Notes: a model not told the origin generated them from the letters alone. A DNA stretch of 64,000 nucleotides from Albula goreensis (GCA_022829145.1 CM040743.1:30121646-30185645), one strand, 5' to 3'; numbered from the stretch's first letter, positions 1 to 12,374 are shown. A program made the numbers and translations.

Positions 1-447
1 GTACTATTATTATATGGTTGATTTAAAAGTAACTTGATATGTAACTATTGCTTCAGTATGCTTTACAATATACTGTAAGACTATAAGACACGTATCAGTT
101 CAACCAATCAAGGAGCTATGATCACATGACCACTTCTGTGCACCTATTCTTCCACGGATGTCTCCTATGCAGTTTCATGCCTGTGTAAGCAAAGTTTCAG
201 ACTTCACAGCCAATGTTTTGGACCATTTTCTTTTAGTAGTACTGATAGTGTTGAAGGTAAAATAATAGAATAGTATTATACTGGACGGTAGTTTTTTCCT
301 AGTAAAATTTGATTAAAACCATCTATGCTAATCTCAAACCACTGTTCTACAACAATGGTGGGGATAGTGGCAACACTTATGAAAAAGTTTTTCCAACCAA
401 CACCCAATAAAGAATACAGGAATATTTGTGTTGTCTTTATTTTTAGC
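1..447. other. Unassigned AT-rich DNA
   Basis: No gene or repeat was recognised. The last 17 bases before 448 form a pyrimidine-rich run ending in TTTTAG, which resembles a 3' splice site directly before the pogo-like start codon. Confidence 0.5.
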
Positions 448-790
448 ATGCCTAGACAGAGTATAAGGAAGACAGACAGGGGTGTGCCTGCAGACATCTT
501 GAAAATGGCTGCAGTTGAAGTGAGACAGGGGAAATCAGTCAGATCTGTCACCAAGGCCCACTCAATCTGCCATGTCACTTTAGGTAGATATTGTAATGCT
601 TTACAGACGCTGAAAGAAAGAGGCTCAAGCGAACAGTTCCTTGCAGGTTCTCATAGCAGCCCGAAAGGTCTTGTGTGAGGCACGAGAAGTCTTCTGGGTT
701 AGTAATTTGACGCAGTGCTGTACTATGGATTGACTCCATGTAAAGTAAATATATGATTTGCACAGCCCAGCCCGTTAAGCAAAAGTAGAA
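448..790 (+). pseudogene. pogo/Tigger-like transposase, N-terminal HTH fragment (decayed)
   Basis: The frame opens at ATG 448 with MPRQSIRKTDRGVPADIL, followed by a helix-turn-helix of the psq/CENP-B type (SVRSVTKAHSICHVTLGRYC) and a linker reading LKERGSSE. This is the usual N-terminus of pogo-superfamily transposases and derived genes in fish, which bind the element ends. The first frame stops at 676-678. A +1 frame then carries family-like sequence (VLCEAREVFWVSNLTQCC), and the original frame resumes at 721 with YYGLTP, so at least two frameshifts and several stops have accumulated. The DDE catalytic domain is absent, so no activity is possible. A splice-acceptor-like TTTTAG sits just upstream, so descent from an exon of a domesticated gene is possible, but the frameshifts argue for a fossil. 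Confidence 0.72.
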
Positions 791-2574
791 ATTGGATATT
801 AGTATCAAATGATTTTATTTGAAATTCAAGTTGATTTCAAGACAACATGAAATTACTGATATTTTTCATAGACGAGTGTGGGCACTTTTTGCATATATTT
901 GAATCAGAGTTGTAGGTGTTAGGACAAAACGTGTCATACAATCATCCCCAGTTTCTCCTTCTTGAGGGAATTTCACATAAAGTGATCGTACTTTCACTCA
1001 AATAACAATTTTTGGGTACTCTACCTACCCCTGGCCATTTCTGATGAAACATACATCAAAATAAAGCAATTGAAGCTGATATGATTTTTTATGGAGTGGA
1101 TAATTTAAATACAGAGCTACCACAAATAAAGGAGGCAAACAACTTAAATTCATGTACGTTTACGGTAACCTGTGTTCATCACTTTCAATTAGGAGTATAA
1201 CAGCTGAAAAGGGATGTCTGCATGTTGCTAAGATGCATTGTGCCCTATACCAGTCGGGACACTGTGGACATTTCATTAATGAGAACGTAATGGGATGTCA
1301 CACTGAAAGAAGAGCCACATTTGGAGCTGTGTGACTGTCTAAGCAACAATAACATCTATGGATATTACACAACCCTGTCAATGCAATATAATGCATATAA
1401 ACTATAATCGATAGAGCTAACTTTGTCATTCTCCAACAACATAGGCAGCGTGTAGTAGATGGTGCATCTGTAGTGTGAAAATAGGTGAAGGTTGGTTGTC
1501 ATGGAATCAGAGGAGTAAAAGGCCACAGCGTCCTCTTCCTGTTAGTTCTGCTTAGTCCAGTTTGGGAAATGGGAAAAATCCCAAAACAATCAAACAAACA
1601 ATAAATAGGAATTCAAAAGAAACTCTAAGTCATCCTATGTCAAAAAACAAATACAGAAAAGACATCTTAAGAAGCAAGCATTTATTTAAATTTTAATCAG
1701 AATGTTAACATTTCCTTTGAAGAAGCAAATCATCCAAAAATGTCTGCTGAGCATGTGGTAGTGATACTAAAATGAGAATTTATTTCACATTGCTGATGTG
1801 CATAAAAACAAAATCAGAGAGCTAATCAACATTCACAGGGACTGAGCAAAGGTGAACTGAAAGTCACTCCAGCAGTTTCTGTGTATTTGTACTCACTGAA
1901 TTATTTCACTGTGGCAAAGGGCATTGTGAAGTGGGGAAATGTATAGGAGGTGGACTTTAAGCATGTGGCTGGGTGAAAGAAAACAAATTAAATTATACAG
2001 GGTGCCATTACCACATTAATACACTGCTGAAGGACAGTCAAAGAAACAGCTTTCTATGATTACTATGGATGGCCAGTCTGATTGTTGTTGACCTGTTCTG
2101 ATTGTTTGAGGGTAGAAACCTCAAGGTTACAAAACCTGTAATAAAACTGAATAACTGAGTAATTACTGCAGATTAATTCGGATGGAAATTAGCTGTAGCT
2201 AAATGTGGTAATGTTTCATGGTACACTTTGACATACGTTCCTATACATACACTTATGTTCAAATGTTCATATGTTCAAAATGAAACACGATCCATTTAAA
2301 AAAGAAATAAAATGTAACATGGAACTAAATGTAATAAATAAATAAATGCATAGATCATTTGTACTGCACATTCTCAGTATGTGCATTTTAAAAATGTGCA
2401 AATACTGCGAGTGAAGCTACTAAGAAATTGACTGAAACTTAAGATATGAAGAAAGAGGACAATTTTGTTATATCTAATTCATCAGGTGAAGGGTGAGTAA
2501 TTTTTGTTTAACTAGATCAGGCTAATTTTTTATTTCTTAATTTAATTTCTGTAGCCATTGGGTAACATTGTTGG
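791..2574. other. Unassigned AT-rich DNA
   Basis: Only short open frames of 60-80 codons without recognisable motifs are present. No repeat structure was seen. Confidence 0.45.
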
Positions 2575-3215
2575 GTCAACTTTTGCTGTTTGGTAAATAA
2601 CTCATCACTGTCCACAGGCTCTATGCCCCCAGCATTTAAAGAGGCAGGAATCACCCCACTACTGAAGAAACAATACCTGGACCATGCTATCATTCAAAAC
2701 TATAGACCTCCCTCCCTTATCCCCTTCTTCTCTAAAACCTTGGAACTGGCTGTATCCAACCAGCTCTCTCTCTTTCTCTCCCAGAACAACCTCATTGACC
2801 CCTTCCAGTCTGTTCAGTCCACTGAGACTACCCCTCTCTCCATCGTGGATGCACTTCAGGCTACAACCTCCCTCTCTTTAGTTCTCATCTTACTGGACCT
2901 CACTGTTGACTTTGACATTGTGGATCATGTGCTCCTTCTCTCCACCTTGGCCACACCTGGGATTTGTGGCACAGCCTCTTGGTTTGTAAAGTCCTACTTC
3001 TCTTTGCAATCTTTCACAGTATTCTGAGGTTTTGGATAGTCTAGTGCCCATGGTTTTCCCACAGGTATATATCCAAGTCTCAGTTGTTGGTCCTCTTTTC
3101 TTCTCTCTTTACATACAATCTCTTGGATCTGTCATTTTATCTCGTTGATTCTCCTATCACTTCTATGCAGATGACACCCAGCTTTTAGTTTCTTTTCCCC
3201 CATCTGACATCCTGG
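2575..3215 (+). pseudogene. L2-clade LINE reverse transcriptase fragment
   Basis: An open frame from 2590 to 3027 reads PPAFKEAGITPLLKK, then NYRPPSLIPFFSKTLE, LSLFLSQNNLIDPFQS and LILLDLTVDFDIVDH. These are the fingers and palm motifs of non-LTR reverse transcriptase; the DLTVDFD stretch occupies the place of the first catalytic Asp region. After a stop and frameshifts, the homology resumes and ends with FYADDTQL, whose Tyr-Ala-Asp-Asp active site is at 3164-3175. The wording of the motifs (STET.LS.. and ILLDL..FD) matches fish L2 elements best; CR1 or Rex1 are less likely. Endonuclease, ORF1 and the 3' tail were not found, so this is a 5'-truncated, internally damaged copy of roughly 210 codons. 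Mobility is lost. Confidence 0.85.
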
Positions 3216-4279
3216 TAAAAAAAGAAATAACTAGCTCCTTTTTCAGTCTAATTAGCTTGTTTGTCAGCTCTTAATGAATGACATATTTCATCAAGAACAA
3301 AAGTACCTACACATTTTCATGTACTGTTTCATAGGTCAACAAGTGCATTTGTTCACTGCACTCAGCAACATTGCTCTGAGGGGTGTAATTTTAGCTGGGT
3401 AATCATAATTATCAATTTTTTCTACAGTTGACTGTTGCTCCCCTTTCAGGATTCTGTCTGACATATTTTTGTTTTTGACAGTACATCATATTTTGACAAC
3501 AGATTCTGTGGTTGGTTTGATTGCTGGTCCATCTGCAGTAAAAAAATGGTTTATATCTACATAATTAGAGTAGGCTGATTAGGAAAGGTAACAATTATGA
3601 TAATACCAAGTCCCATTTCAAGTAGATTTAAAGGAGTTGCATGATTTAAAATGGATTATTTTGGTATGACTTTTAAAGTCCTAATCAATTGAATTTCTAT
3701 GCCAGTTTACCATTACTCAGTTGTTCTGCTGTAAGTTACTTTTAAATGTTATACTCATATTCTGATTATACCATGTGCTAATACTCAGTACTCTTGTTCT
3801 TATTTGTTAACCATTAACGCTGATTAAAATTTTGTTAATTTTCAATGGCATTATTTTCCCTCTCAGTTTTGATTCAGCATATTTTCCCCCTGTTGTTGAA
3901 TAGAACAGCGAGTGATAAAGTGAATACATTTTCTTTGAAGTCAGCCTATATGCTTAGAAGTTTGACTTGTAGTAATTAGATGATTAATTGAGATGATAAC
4001 TGTAATGGAAAGGGATGATTGTTTAACAAGACGCTTGAGGAGAGACTACTGAGACCTCCTAGTGCTCCTACCGCTGGCAAGAGGGCACCACTGGTGCCAG
4101 AGGAAGTTTCTATGGGCTCAGTCAATAGAATCAGAAAAGCAATACATGTCCATTCTTATGTAGTGTAGTAGTGTATGTATGTATGTAGGTTTTTTTTTTT
4201 TGGAGTTCATGTATAAATAAATGTTATCAGTGCAATGAACATACTGTATATACATATGCCCATACAATCAACATTGGGG
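3216..4279. other. Unassigned AT-rich DNA
   Basis: No coding or repeat signal was recognised beyond a T12 run near 4189-4200 and a short GTAT tandem just before it (4168-4184). Confidence 0.45.
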
Positions 4280-4533
4280 CAAAGTTAGATACAATAAAAC
4301 ATTGTAAGACGTGTCGTATTTTCGACGTAAGTCGGAATTTATACCTAAATTAACACCTTAAGTCACTCACACTGCACACATAACACATGAAGGACATATA
4401 AAATACAGTAATTAAATGAAACAGATATAAAAAAGAGAGAATTCAATTTCTGTGGTCGTATTTACGAACCACAGAAATAAATGTAACCACGAAACGACGT
4501 AACTCGAGACCATCGTAACCCTATGACCTCCTG
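4280..4533. repeat. Possible Tigger/pogo-like MITE remnant
   Basis: This stretch is unusually rich in CpG for its surroundings and contains paired CGTAAGTCGGAA-type and GTAACTCGAGACCATCGTAA-type words, a style seen in Tigger and related pogo termini. The right end, read on the minus strand, starts CAGGAGGTC immediately inside a TA dinucleotide (4534-4535). No matching left terminus was found, so the call is tentative. Confidence 0.3.
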
Positions 4534-4535
4534 TA

Positions 4536-7500
4536 CGTGTCTTTTTTCAGTTCTCATTTCCATCGTTACACTGTGAAGGTAAATTCATTGTGGATATTTA
4601 TAGTCAGCTCACCCTTCCATTCCACCGCAGACCTTCAGCGTCATAATCTCTCTCGTTAATAGTAAAGCACATCCTGTTACAATTCCCAATCAGCAAGAGA
4701 TGGATATCATAATATGATCATTCATGGAAACACAGAGAGAATCAAAGTCGGGGTGCCAGTTGTTCAGGACAAGTGCTTCAGCCTACATCATTATGGTTTC
4801 AATCATGCCCTTGCACCTCGGCAGAATAGCGCAGTGGGGCCCAGCGCAGCATGCATCTCTTACATATTAATAGGGTCTGCGCTGTGGCAATAATACAAGG
4901 GGAGCTATTACAATAAAGAACAAGAAAATGGACTCGTGTGTCAGGTGCGTATTTCATGTGTCGTTGCACGGCGTTTTGGCATGTCGGTGTCATTTCCCCC
5001 ATTAATCAGCAAGCTTTGATGGACAGCTTGTCCCCGACTGTGGATAAGCCCATTTTTTTCAGGCCTACTTATTATTATGCTTTATTATTTTGATCCTAAC
5101 CCCAGGTCTCAAGGTCCTTTTCCAAATCCAGTTATAGATTTTGCAGTTGTACAACCTGTTCGGCTGTTTGGGATGTTCTGGATTGTCCCCTGAGATGACC
5201 CATGACAAATGGCAGCATGTGTTGTTTTACACAACACTGACCCAACTCTGCCATGTCTTTCAAATGGATTCAGGACAAATATCAACACATCTTATATATG
5301 AAGACACATTCCTTTCATTCAAACACCTCATTCTGTACTTGAATTTTTATGAGTAGTTTATTATCCCCCTTCACATTTATAGCATTGTTTAAACACTTTG
5401 CTTAACAGATTGAGAACAGGATCATGCTGACAGGGTTGAAGCAGATAGTGATGGAGGAACTGATAAGGCAAAAGCATTGGAAACAGTGATGATGTGGACC
5501 GGCATTTTATTTGACTCCTGTTTTAATTTGTGCTTCATCACCACTTGCATCCAGAACATTCTGCCCTTTTTACTATTACATCCCAGTTCCTGTACGAGCG
5601 TAAGGCTGAGTCTCTGAAGAGGATACACAGTGTTCCATCACCACATGCATTATCAAGGTAATAACTGAACATGGGGAGACCGATCTCCGCTCCTTCCCAC
5701 AACAAATCAATGGCTGTGTAACGTGTAATCACCTCCATCTATTCCCCATCTCCTCCTTTCCTGTATAATTTTTCTTTTTTTTTACTTTTTTAATCTAGGC
5801 TCAGGGTATTGTTGGGACACTGTTGTGGAAGACTCCCTTTCTTTTTTCTTTGGCCCAGGAGAGAAGAATGATGAATGGCTAGAGGAGGAGAGGAGTATCC
5901 TGTTGGCTCCACTCTGGCCTGCTCACTGCCCAGTACAGCTTGAAGAAACCGGCAGCCTAATTTATGTTAAGGGCGATTTGTGGTTTATTTATATTACGGC
6001 CAAATGTGTTGTTATCTAGGGTAACCGTAGCGTGGGTAGATTCGAGAAAGTAACCCTATGTTTGACATTTCAAGCAATAAACAAAGTCCAAGAATCATAT
6101 CACAAACTTCACCAAGGCCAAGCTACTCAGAGTGGGTGATGATGTCACAGCGAAGGCAAAGCTGATACCCTGGAACTGCTTCTAAGCTTGAAGGACAAGC
6201 AGATTCCTCTGTGTCCCTGAAATACCTCTTACTACAGTGTCATTGGAAAATGAATTCTCCATATATATATCTGCCTTTAGTAAAGTGTTACCAACTTCCC
6301 CAGTTTCTAGATCTATTACTCACAGTAATGTGTGTTGTTACACTTAACCTTGATGCTCTGCCAGTTTTGTTTTACCTCTTATGGATTTCACATAAGTGCC
6401 AAGTCCTAACTTCACCCCCATAAATGGCAAGGGTTAAGGCCACATAACCGCAGTCTCCCTATGCCATATCTGAATGACTTTAAAGCAGTCCTATCATTTA
6501 TGAAATCATTCACAAGTTTCATAAAGTTTGGGCTTACCAAGCTCTGCAGTTCCCTAGTTCTCTAGTCTGCTGAACGTGCCTCCATGCAATTCTCCTATGC
6601 TGTGGGATAGCCTCCTACTTGTAATTACAAATGAAAACCTTGCCAAGAATTTATAGTTAGACTTAAAGCTCAAATTTTTAATCTTTTCCATTTTCTGTAA
6701 TCTCGTACATATTAATAGATAAGTGTGTAGTAAAACCACGAGGGACTGATTGTTATTACTATAAAGTGGTGGATTATTGTGCATATACCGTTACATTGCG
6801 TTGCTACGGTGTTGACACTCACATGTTCACAGAGTCAGCTATTTACTGCCATGCCGCCTCTGTGGCTTTGGCACCCGCTACAATTATTTTAACATTTATT
6901 ATGCGTTTCAGCTCTTCATAGCATTTGATGAGTATTTGCTGCTCAGATGGTCTGTCTTTTCTGCCAAAGTGCTGTTTCATTCTTTTCTCTTTTCTGCCCC
7001 CACAATCGGTGACAAGAACCTCGGGCTGTTTCAAGATTTGGCATGCATGTGGGGTTGGTTTGATTCGTCAAGCTTCGCTTAAGATAACTGGATCATTTTA
7101 ATCATCAAACAGGTGCTGTCAAACAGGGTTAACCATCCAATGCGAATCAAGATTTTTCAGGTGGAATAATGCGGTCTTTAATTCAATTAATCGTGCTACA
7201 TGCAGTATCCCCCCCCCCCTCCCCCTCCACCCCCCATGTGTCTCAGTGGGTCACAATTGTTTATTTATTTTTGTTTTTGTTTCATGAACGTTGATAACTT
7301 TGGATGTGACCTTCATCAAAATCAATTGGTGCAGCAGAGCCTGTCTGTTGTGCTTCTGTGTACGGCCTCCATGTGAAATTCCTGCATGGATCTGGTTAAG
7401 TACAAATAAAAAAAAATTGGGGTGATCAACCCCGAATGCATTAACCACCAGGAATACCTTGGAGTATTCGTGGATCTGTGCAGTGATAAATGTTCTTAAT

Positions 7501-9299
7501 GTTAGTATTATCATTACAGGATATTCAGCTGTAGTATTGATTGTCAATGTAGTCACGCACCCTATGGTCCAGTACTGAATCCTCTCCATGCCAGTGTTAA
7601 CCGTTGACTGCAGATGGCATGTCTGAGGAACAGTGGCTACACGCCTCGAGCATTGCCCTGGGAGGGAGGGTTTCAGAGTGCTTCCGGTCTCCAGAGCCGC
7701 TCAGTTGTTTGGATGCCTGCAGTCTGTCTTTGCCAGCAGCGCAGGAAGTGCGGTCTGCTGGCCCAATGACTGCGCAGCTCTGCTGGTTTAGTGCAGAGTG
7801 AGAAAATATGCTCATCTACGCTCCTCTGAACAATATGAGGGACTCCGCAGGGCTGCAGTGGTGGAAATGATTTTTTAAAATTAAAGGTAAAAGTCGTAGT
7901 TAATAAATAATATGTATTATAATTTATTATATATAATTTATAACATATGCATTGTAATTAGTTCATAATTAGACTTCCTGTATCAAGGGGCTGCTGTTCT
8001 ATGTAGATAGTACCAAAAAAGAATTTGACACAATTCAAAAGAAAAAATAATGATTTGTGAATGAAACTTTGTGACATCTCTCATAATGTTCATGTTGAGT
8101 CACAAGCAGTATCAACATAGATATTTACTATTGCCTATTTTGCCTGTTATTTTTCAAATCATCTTACAAATTCGCTGATATTTTTTGTTCAATGAACACA
8201 AAATCGAGACATGGAGGTTATCCATTTAGCATTAACAGAGCCAAGATAAGTTGCTAAGAAGCATTATCTGTGCTGGCGGAGAGAACAGACAGCTGTGCTG
8301 CACCCTTCCTCTGCTCTAAGGTTAAACAAGAAATCACAGGTTTCCTTTCCAAGAACTTAAATAACGACCACGGCAGCTGCCCTACCTAAGTATATTCCTC
8401 ATAAGGCTCACCTTAAGGATGTGAATGCAAATTGTCTTCATCTTGTCAGTTTAGCAGGAGATAAATTGGAGAAAATTATACTTCAATTTGTGTACGCGGT
8501 TTTTACTAATTTAATATATGCAAAGCCATTTGGATCGTATCCACTTAACTGCCCGACAGTTGTGTGTTATCACTGCTCATTCATATTTACGTTCATGAGT
8601 GAGCTATCTGAGATCCTCGGCCCCCTGTTCCCTTATGCGCCGTAATCGGCGTTATTAGGTAACAGCTCCACATTAAACATCCAAACATTTAAAATCCTTC
8701 ATATTAATATAACTAACCATAGCCAAAAAGATATTATTACTGAACTGGAAAGACAGCATGGCTGGTTCAGTCTGCTAGCAGGCCATTCATAGTAGGACAA
8801 ACTCACAGCACCCTTGAAAGATATCGTTAAACACCTGGTCCCTCTCTCTACAATAACTGCAGTTCTCATTCTTCTGTCCAGTAATGGTCTCTATTATTAG
8901 TCTAACATATCTGCACAATATTTTTTTCGTTTTCTTTAACAAACCAACATAGTGTGCAGTGTGTCCTACTGTAGCAGTCTGTTTTCTGGTATTTGGACTC
9001 CGTGGAAGTGACAGAGATCGTGGAAGACACAGAGATACACTGCGTTTGGTCGAATGTTGATGGCAGGAATGCAGGCATAACTGCATATTTAATGAAAAAG
9101 ACCTCTTTATATAAGGTCCAATTCTATGATCTAGCATTTACAGGAAGTGGACAAATGAATGGAAACACCAAGCAATACATGAATATCAAGCACCTAAAGA
9201 GCATTGAATGACCAGCTTCATGTAATACTGTCATACGAATTCTGGAGTAGTGCGATATTGTTTATTCTTCAAGAAGGAAAGCCTTCAGTTTTTGGAGGG
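4536..9299. other. Unassigned DNA
   Basis: About 4.8 kb with scattered short open frames (longest 112 codons, minus strand, 7251-7589) that show no recognisable domain, splice context or start context. A modestly GC-richer patch at 7590-7800 is open in both directions for 65-72 codons but has no motif. The 7906-7945 stretch is almost pure A/T. Confidence 0.45.
7209..7235. repeat. Cytosine-rich low-complexity tract
   Basis: Twenty-seven bases of almost uninterrupted C with two T and one A interruptions. It is simple sequence; such tracts are prone to length polymorphism and assembly error. Confidence 0.9.
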
Positions 9300-9359
9300 A
9301 TGGAAGGTGCAGATCGCTACCCACTCAGTGTTCCAGAACTTACCATAAAAGTTCAATGA

Positions 9360-9445
9360 TTATGGAGACGATGGAAAGCCTTGACTCATCAGACCTATTA
9401 CATTCTTCCATTGCTCAGTGGTCCAGATTATATGCATTAGACATG
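9360..9445 (-). pseudogene. Tc1/mariner-like transposase scrap around the first catalytic Asp
   Basis: On the minus strand the translation reads EQWKNVI, then after one frameshift SDESRL, with SDES encoded at plus positions 9382-9393. W-x-N-V-I-W-S-D-E-S-R-F is the conserved block containing the first catalytic aspartate of Tc1/mariner (DD34E) transposases. Only this block is convincing; flanking codons are degenerate and no termini were found. The match is short, so chance or a MITE carrying a transposase fragment remain possible. Confidence 0.42.
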
Positions 9446-9989
9446 GATTCAAGTGGTTTCCATATGGCAGCCCAGCCATACATACCAGATGTTCAATCCT
9501 GTTATATTTTATGTACTGTATTGTAGAGTTTACTTAGAATCTAATATTATATATCCGTGTACTTGTTTAATAGAAGTTTATTTATTTAATGGGGAAAGAA
9601 AAGAATTTCACTGCCTACAATGTTGTGATCTGCTGTGTTGCTGTGCATATGAAAATTAACTCTTTGAATCTTATAATCAGCATACCATAATATCAGTGTT
9701 ATGTATGTTGTGTTTTTAATAAATAACAGTGAATGTAAGATGCCATGTCAAGGAATGAGGAGAGACAAAATCCTAAAACAAAGGGATGGTCATAAAATGT
9801 CAAAAATAATGATGACAATAAATTAAATAAATACAATGCAATACAAGACAGATGGTGCACTGCAAGGATATCCCATTCAGCCTAGAACTCACTCTGAATA
9901 GCCAAAGGATCACCCCCAAGTTAATTAGCTAATTCTAACAGCAAGAGAATCATAATGAGATGATTTTGTAATCTGAGACAAAGGGCAGA
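9446..9989. other. Unassigned AT-rich DNA
   Basis: No gene, repeat or structured element was recognised. Confidence 0.45.
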
Positions 9990-10110
9990 GCCTTAGGCTC
10001 ATGGCTACGCCTGCCTGATTTCCCTGATATCTGAAGCTAGGCAGAACTGGCTCTAGTTAATTCTCAAATGGGGAACCGCAGGGAAATAATAGCATGTGCT
10101 GTTAGGTTCT
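9990..10110 (+). repeat. 5S rRNA-derived block (SINE3-type head or 5S pseudogene)
   Basis: These 121 bases align end to end with vertebrate 5S rRNA, which is 120 nt. The clearest parts are CTGATATCTGAAGCTAGGCAG against the 5S CTGATCTCGGAAGCTAAGCAG (18 of 21, spanning box A of the internal promoter), then TAGTTAATTCTCAAATGGGGA against TGGTTAGTACTTGGATGGGA, ACCGCAGGGAAATA, and GTGCTGTTAGG at the 3' end. The first 40 bases are more diverged, with about five bases missing. The sequence beyond 10110 does not resemble 5S spacer. Two origins fit: the head of a 5S-derived SINE (SINE3/Deu-like families are known in fish) or a dispersed 5S pseudogene. Internal promoter elements are mutated, so transcription by RNA polymerase III is doubtful. 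Confidence 0.75.
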
Positions 10111-10185
10111 GCCCTGCTTTTCAGTACAAAAGATCACATTATTGTTCCCGAAAGGAAAGCGTGCCTTGCAGCGTTCACAACAAAA

Positions 10186-10200
10186 TGGCCGCCAGAGGGG
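10186..10200. promoter_or_regulatory. CTCF-like core motif
   Basis: TGGCCGCCAGAGGGG fits the vertebrate CTCF core (GGCC[A/G]CCAG[A/G]GGG), but it is judged by eye only. It lies 75 bp downstream of the 5S-like block in a stretch richer in G/C than its flanks. Chance occurrence in 64 kb is not negligible. Confidence 0.3.
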
Positions 10201-11325
10201 AAGGCTCTGTAGCTCCTGACAGAGAGAATATCTGAGGGTCCCTCTCTAATTAAAAAGATTGCGACTGACAGTGACTACTGTATGGCTTGCAGTCAAAGCC
10301 TAATCACATAATTTTGGGGAATGAGTGCAGACTTTATGTATTATACATCACTAAATATTACATATCTTTGTGTGCAGTACATGTTGCTGAAGGACTGTCT
10401 TCATGTGAAAATGCCTGTTTTGGCTATAGCAACAAAAGTTTTGTTTTGTTGAAAGCCCAAAATACTCCCAAATAGTGGTCAGAAATGTGAAACATTTTCC
10501 ACAAACATGGAATGGTAAGATAACCTTTTAAATGTGACAAATATAAAATCTCTGCTTTACTTTTAAGATGGGCTGAAAGTCAAAAGTGGAAGTGTCTCGC
10601 CTAGTTTGACCTGATGAACATGTGGTTTCCGAACATCCTCAATATATATTTCTCAAAAGCCTTACATTGTCACTTTTAATGCATCATTCACTAAATGCCA
10701 GTGTTAGATGAAGCTCTTCTTATTTCTCCTGAAACTACCAAAGGCCAGCTGGGAGGACATGAAGACTTCAGTTCTTAATGAAATTGTGTGGGCCTCGGTC
10801 AAATTTTCTCTATAGAATCTTCTGTTTCAGACGTCCTCACTTCGAACTCCTACATATACAGGGCAGGTGGCATTATGTAATGGTTAGTTAGGGATATTAT
10901 TCCTTACTCTTGTAAATGTAGTACCCTTTAAAGTTTTATACCTCTTCATTTATCACTATATTCTGTTTATGGTCAAAATGACCCTTTTTCAGAATCCTTT
11001 TCATTTTCCTCTTATAGCTCCTTGAACTTTTGTATCCTTCAGTCAATGCAATTTAATTTTGAATCAAGCTAACATTCGATAAGGAAATCAGAGGTTAGTT
11101 TTATGCTTTGGGATGAAAAAAACTGGTTCTTGCTATGAGGGAGAGAGAGCGAGAGATTTTTCCAAAGAAAGGCTGGCTTCATGAATTCCTGGTCATTGAG
11201 TTTGGAAAGTTATTTAAGTTTAGGGGCTTAAATATTGTCAAGTGGAAAGAAGCAGTTACTTGTGTACATTTCAGAGTTTGTATGTGTACATCCTCAGTTG
11301 CAGTCAAGTGGTTTCAACAAGCATA
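10201..11325. other. Unassigned DNA
   Basis: No coding signal was seen. A short GAGAGA-rich patch lies near 11135-11160. Confidence 0.45.
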
Positions 11326-11941
11326 CAGTGCATTCGCATTTTATGGGAAGATGTGGTCCTGAAAAAGCTTGCGTAAAGCAAAATCGCGTAATTCAAGTCA
11401 TTCAAGTAATATCCCATTTAAATTAATGGAAATGCTCGAGATTTGTTATGCGGTTGTGTAATATGGATGAATATCTTTATCAAAATGTGTGTGTGAGCTT
11501 CTGATGCTATTCAGACAACAACGCGTAGATAAAGAACAGAGAAAGAGAGTGTGTGTGTGAGTGAGTGTGATGCTCAACCGCATGGTGTTAGAGTTTGCAT
11601 GCATATGTCTGTGTGTATAAAAGTGAAGAGAATGGAAATAGCAAGAACTTGTGGGAATCTATGAGAGAGAGAGAGGATATCGTTTTGGTAAAGGGGATAT
11701 CGGATAATGCTATGTTATGCTACAGTATATAATTACATTTCTGCTAAATAAATGCTGTACACTACTTTAAATACCACTTGTAATTTCCTTTACCAATTCA
11801 AATATTATTAAATATTAATATTAAATATTATTTAAAAAATACCACTTGCATTAAAGTGTGTAATGTTGCATAAAACAATATTTTTTTAATCGTGTTTCAA
11901 GGGGCGTTAAAGCGAATTCGTGTACAAAATCGAATGCACTG
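11326..11941. mobile_element. Tigger/pogo-type MITE, complete (616 bp)
   Basis: The left end CAGTGCATTCGCATTTTA and the right end, read inward on the minus strand, CAGTGCATTCGATTTTGT, form terminal inverted repeats with a perfect 11-bp outer block. Both ends are flanked by TA (11324-11325 and 11942-11943), the target duplication typical of the Tc1/mariner/pogo superfamily. Subterminal words such as GCGTAAAGCAAAATCGCG on the left and CGAATTCGCTTTAACG on the right recall Tigger termini. The interior is non-coding, with GT-rich and GAGA stretches and an ATTAAATATTAATATTAAAT palindromic patch. It needs a transposase supplied in trans; the pogo-like fossil at 448 is of the right superfamily but its own termini were not identified. 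Confidence 0.75.
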
Positions 11942-12374
11942 TATTTGTATATGACTTTGTGATAAAGTGTACCAGGAGTTGCAACTGTGTAACCTACTTG
12001 ACATTCGCATCATATGACAACTATCTGAAGGACAATCCTGAGCGCAAGGCATCTTTACTTGGTTTGCTGATTACTTGAAGACATGAGAGGACTCCAAAGC
12101 AGTTAGCCAGTCAGCTGCTAAAGGCCAGGATGAAACTGATGGTTTTTTTTAACTGCTTGCCTGGATCTTCTGAAATACCAACGTGGTCCCCACCCCTTCC
12201 ACGACTACTGTGTGCCATCACCCAGTGACTGGTTACCCGAGTACAGTGCTTCAGTAGCAAGAATTTCATTACATGACATTCCGAGGTGAAAATAAAACTT
12301 AATTAGCTGACTCCTCTCCATTACATGGTGGCTGTGTGCATCTGAAGTCATTAGAGATGCATATGAATTTATAT
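11942..12374. other. Unassigned DNA
   Basis: Nothing recognised apart from a T9 run near 12142. Confidence 0.45.

Noticed and set aside
4060..4100. Second CTCF-like site (CTGGCAAGAGGGCACC)
   Set aside because: Only the AGAGGGC part fits the core; the upstream half does not match.
7251..7815. Open frames of 65-112 codons on both strands
   Set aside because: No motif, no consistent splice or start context, and overlapping frames in opposite directions; lengths are within chance expectation for 64 kb.
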